From positions 1-9,565 of the forward strand of contig JACDEC010000090.1 in assembly GCA_013816645.1 (NCBI GenBank): a DNA stretch of 9,565 nt. The letters run 5' to 3'. Below are positions 7,701 through 9,565 of the stretch, piece after piece (the first letter of the stretch is position 1; each line of letters opens with the position of its first letter). The stretch comes from Planctomycetota bacterium. GTDB taxonomy: Bacteria > Planctomycetota > UBA11346. Made by a program: the position numbers and the translations under genes. Under the pieces are notes generated by a model. That model did no database searches, was not told the DNA's origin, and was given only the letters and a program-made list of their open reading frames with translations.

Positions 7701-8171
7701 CTTGACCTTGCCTTCGACGGTGCGCAGCAGCGTGGTGGTGTCGATCTTCAGCCGCACCGCGCGGCTCTCCAGGTCGTAGGTATCCTGGACCTGGTCAGGA
7801 TTGAAGCCGAGTTCGAGATGCGTGGTGCCGAAGCACAGCACGAGCATGTCTTCGACGAGGGTGCGCGCGATCTGCTGGACCTCGCTGTCGTTGACCAGTT
7901 GCTGACGGCGCAAGGTCTCGACGATGCTGGCGCCGGTGGCGCGCACCGAAGCGATCGCATGTCGATGGATCTCGGGGCCGATCTTGTGGTATTCGAGGAA
8001 CTTGCGCGCCATCGCCAGTTCCTTGTCCTCGCCGAAATCGAGCAGCACGAGTTCGCCGTCCTGGAAACAGTAGCGCAGCTTGCGGTCCCCAGGGTACGCC
8101 AGCGCGAGCGAGCCGGTGCGGCGCTCGCGCGCGATGGCGAGGAACTCCTCGATGAGCGGCAGATTGAGCAT
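4785..8171 (-). CDS. DUF4388 - membrane helix - coiled coil - PEGA - beta-propeller protein (1128 aa)
   Basis: Single-pass membrane protein of unknown function. Residues 1-125 resemble DUF4388 (GSLALAYPGDRKLRYCFQDGELVLLDFG), a cytoplasmic domain found in signalling proteins. Residues 185-230 look like a winged-helix-type segment common after it (DGRKTVEDVAIAF...RKGFIRK). An Ala/Pro-rich linker (232-268) leads to one hydrophobic helix (285-305). Residues 306-745 are charged, Gln/Glu/Arg/Ala-rich helices with TPR-like pieces (GRWDEAIAALQTLAK). A PEGA domain follows (747-815, SIPSGAEVFRDDKRIGKTP), then repeated beta-strand units to the end (820-1128), consistent with a PQQ/WD40-like propeller though no canonical PQQ tryptophan-docking motif is seen. 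Expected topology: DUF4388 inside, stalk, PEGA and propeller outside. The frame opens further upstream to 8639, but that extension overlaps the neighbour; ATG at 8171 has AGGA at the right distance and starts exactly at the domain. Domain calls are by pattern, not alignment. Confidence 0.9.
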   Translation of the reverse strand: MLNLPLIEEFLAIARERRTGSLALAYPGDRKLRYCFQDGELVLLDFGEDKELAMARKFLEYHKIGPEIHRHAIASVRATGASIVETLRRQQLVNDSEVQQIARTLVEDMLVLCFGTTHLELGFNPDQVQDTYDLESRAVRLKIDTTTLLRTVEGKVKDEEANFRDVGGWAAVYALAEPPDGAQLDDFERHVLNFVDGRKTVEDVAIAFRDSNSNIAKVLVRIERKGFIRKAVPTLPAKRPVATSDEAPGTTPAASAQAGAPIAPAASGEFKMYVSAPQEVSRLGPRLLLLAVLAVMVGVGFYVVSFSKKQQRLNDIKRVVDEHIGARHWADARTSLDAAKAAQTGDLTSKREVEDLERRLSQALTAEVAIIGTRVDSQDYAEARERLDDLPEGLAPAALRERLDSEERSFTEVSGALARRVADALERADVAMALKTVDAATGKTGRQAQSVLERWRIALIEQARQHGTPLGERQAIINKLAAARPTSYQQEQIKLLQEELLRGQNRRQEQLRQVRQLTEQGAFREAQSEIDAQKLFEQAPGSPLADEATKVEALLRTVRGALESAVSGALSAVREGGDQAALDAARNRIVEVTKAYPQASNREQLAVLGEQLGQLRDVVGKGMVDDEVVALNRYVSEQTLLPEVDAAIAGRIERLKGQDSVAQNALEAARRYGREGRWDEAIAALQTLAKRTDLKRTASLRTVQDELTQARASKSRQEALQERIHVALASGDVETAHATARELGLRYLPVLVESIPSGAEVFRDDKRIGKTPLVLEINAGERAELTTDLRLAGYEPLTVRGSQASGGWRMTGVLRRTARARADLAGVLTARPAAAGGRLWVANNTWVAAIDVSGKVAKQTFELGASPALARTLEQPVYAPACELDDGVYIATREPFALRIREGVASRVALPSGTDFALASWRSPLVLDRRYLVVAGIDGAVHATDPRDPSARWAGRPGARFAAGPVVVGESVLVARSDGRLESYQVDRGTKLAGIAVDSPIVAAWPIAGGIAGYSATTAWRWDGKLLQSENLPRTPVAAGDGILVTGDRQVFLRNGDGWSMVGQHQGTLSGAPLAWRGHAVLPCGPLLQVIGPAGFVVQGKGQFLTPLAIGDDLAAATSTGEVVILPP

Positions 8172-8177
8172 GTCGTT

Positions 8178-8181
8178 TCCT
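8178..8181 (-). promoter_or_regulatory. Ribosome binding site overlapping the upstream stop codon
   Basis: The minus strand reads CCCTAGGAAACGACATG: the TAG stop of the upstream gene (8180-8182) shares bases with the AGGA element, and six bases separate it from ATG at 8171. This decides the start of the 1128-aa protein and implies translation tied to that of the gene before it. Confidence 0.75.
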
Positions 8182-9565
8182 AGGGACTGAAGGCCAGCAG
8201 TTTGCCGTCCGCCAAGCCGGCAGCCACCAGTCCTGTGGTGACGGCGACCGCGGTGACCGGGGCAGGCAGGACGGTCGACCAGGCCAATTGGCCCGCGCGG
8301 AAGACGGATAGGTGTCCCTTCGAACCCACGGCGAGGATGTCCCCGTCGAGAGCGATGGATCCGGTCACCGGGGAAGGCAGTTGCAGGGGCGGGAGCGGGG
8401 TTCCGTCGGGTCGGAAGCGCAGGATACGGGCCCCAGCGGCGAGCAGGACCGAGCCGTCCGCGGCGATCACCGGGTTGCCGATCGCCGGCTCGTCGAGCTT
8501 CGCTCGCCAACGCTCGGCCGCACCGGTGGGGCCGGCCTGGTAGCACGCGATGCGACTGCCGTCGAGCACGCAGACCAGCGCATCGCGGCCGAGCGGCACG
8601 AGCTGGGCGACGTCGGTGGCAAGCAGGTCGATCGACCACAAGCGCTTGTGCGTCGATTCCTCGCTGCCCACCAGCTTGCCATCCAGCGTGGCCGTCACCA
8701 TCAGCCGATCGAGGTCGTTGGCGTACGCCAGCGGGCCGCTGAGCACCGGTGAGCCGACATCGATCGCGGTCAGGGCGCCATCCAGGGGCCCGACCTGCAG
8801 CTGTTCGGCGCCGAAGGCCAGACGACGGCCGCCGCCCAGGATCTCATTGGCGTAGGTCTGCGGCCGGCCGCGCACCGCGCTCTCGGTGCGGATCTCGCGA
8901 ACCAGCGATCCGGCCGCGTCCAGGATCACCAGGTTGTGATCGGAGAGGCCGAAGGCGATGCGGCCGTCGCCGAGTTCGATCGGCGGATGGGCCAGACGCA
9001 CGCGAGCGCCTTCGATGAGGTCGTCTCCGGCGGTCGCGCGGAACTTCCAGCCTGGTCGCCCATCCCGACCGACCATCTGCACGGTTTCGGCCGAGTGGAC
9101 GAAGAACCCGCCGGGTATCGGGTGCAGCAGCCCGACGCCGTGTCCGAGTTCGAGCGTCCACACCGGTTCGCGCAGCAGTTCGACCCGCCACCGCCAATCA
9201 TTCGCGGCCTCCGACGTCGAACGCACGTTCGGTCGGTAACCGGGCAGGGCCACCCGCAGTTCGCCCGCCACGCCGGGAATCTGGGCATGGACCATCGGCG
9301 TCGTTCCGATCGCCTTGCCGTCGAGGCTGACTGCCGCGCCTGTTGGCAGCGACTCGATGACCAGCGGCAGCGTCACCTGTCCGCCCTGCAGGAGATCGGG
9401 GTGGTTGCGCACCAGGGTCGACCCGAGTTGCCAGGCGCGCTCCCACTCCTTGGCCTTCAGCGCTTCGCGGTACTGGGCGAGGGTCGCGTCGCGGGAACGC
9501 GCGGCGGTGCGCACCTGGGTCAGGCGTGCCTGGACCAGCGCCGCCTCCGGCGCGGCGGCGTGATC
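8180..9565 (-). CDS. PEGA - beta-propeller protein, N-terminus beyond the window (461 residues visible)
   Basis: The frame is open to the right edge, so only the C-terminal 461 residues are seen; a GTG at 9514 is in frame but is most likely internal, since the coding sequence continues upstream without a stop (DHAAAPEAALVQARLTQ). Visible residues 1-60 are helical and charged (RDATLAQYREALKAKEWERAWQLG), the end of a coiled-coil/TPR-like stalk. A PEGA domain follows at 66-132 (ESLPTGAAVSLDGKAIGTTP ... ALPGYRP). From about 135 to the end are beta-propeller-like repeats, e.g. DGRIAFGLSDHNLVILDAAG, ERWRAKLDEPAIGNPVIAADGS and GDILAVGSKGHLSVF. The order and local wording match the C-terminal half of the next gene, so the two are paralogues. 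A membrane helix and an N-terminal cytoplasmic module (DUF4388, kinase or similar) would be expected outside the window. Function is unknown. Confidence 0.88.
   Translation of the reverse strand, partial: DHAAAPEAALVQARLTQVRTAARSRDATLAQYREALKAKEWERAWQLGSTLVRNHPDLLQGGQVTLPLVIESLPTGAAVSLDGKAIGTTPMVHAQIPGVAGELRVALPGYRPNVRSTSEAANDWRWRVELLREPVWTLELGHGVGLLHPIPGGFFVHSAETVQMVGRDGRPGWKFRATAGDDLIEGARVRLAHPPIELGDGRIAFGLSDHNLVILDAAGSLVREIRTESAVRGRPQTYANEILGGGRRLAFGAEQLQVGPLDGALTAIDVGSPVLSGPLAYANDLDRLMVTATLDGKLVGSEESTHKRLWSIDLLATDVAQLVPLGRDALVCVLDGSRIACYQAGPTGAAERWRAKLDEPAIGNPVIAADGSVLLAAGARILRFRPDGTPLPPLQLPSPVTGSIALDGDILAVGSKGHLSVFRAGQLAWSTVLPAPVTAVAVTTGLVAAGLADGKLLAFSP

Noticed and set aside
8172..8639. 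N-terminal extension of the 1128-aa protein up to 8639 (1284 aa in total)
   Set aside because: The extra 156 residues are Arg/Pro-rich and overlap the coding sequence of the upstream PEGA/propeller gene in another frame. The ATG at 8171 has a Shine-Dalgarno match and begins exactly at the DUF4388 domain.
9514..9514. GTG at 9514 as the true start of the right-hand PEGA/propeller gene
   Set aside because: The frame stays open to the window edge with coding-like helical sequence upstream, no Shine-Dalgarno element precedes the GTG, and the paralogue has a long stalk before its PEGA domain. The gene is better read as cut by the edge.

Overview
The window is GC-rich bacterial DNA that is densely coding, with strong G/C preference at third codon positions, so nearly every real gene casts long false ORFs on the opposite strand. 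I read five protein genes: two on the plus strand at the left, and three more in a minus-strand block together with one gene cut by the right edge (four minus-strand genes in all, six in total). Lineage cannot be fixed from this window. The C-terminal module of the GH4 enzyme and the DUF4388/PEGA/beta-propeller proteins are architectures I associate with Planctomycetota and neighbouring large-genome phyla (PVC group, Myxococcota). Planctomycetota is my best guess, as inference only.

Left block (1-1937, plus strand): the 3' part of feoB, the ferrous-iron transporter, followed after one base by a 48-codon gene for a FeoB-associated Cys-rich membrane protein. A strong inverted repeat at 1957-1990 lies between this pair and the convergent next gene and probably serves both as a terminator.

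Middle block (2013-4699, minus strand): a 637-residue family 4 glycoside hydrolase (NAD- and metal-dependent alpha-galactosidase/alpha-glucosidase type) with an unusual C-terminal extension of about 200 residues, then upstream of it a small class I SAM-dependent methyltransferase with a GTG start.

Right block (4785-9565, minus strand): two consecutive genes whose products share a coiled-coil/helical stalk, one PEGA domain and a C-terminal beta-propeller. The second is complete (1128 aa) and carries an N-terminal cytoplasmic DUF4388 domain and a single membrane helix. The first is cut by the window edge. They are 8 nt apart, and the ribosome binding site of the second overlaps the stop codon of the first, so they are almost certainly co-expressed. 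They look like duplicated partners of one envelope-spanning complex of unknown function, which is the most novel content of the window.

No tRNA, rRNA, CRISPR array, insertion sequence or long direct repeat was seen.
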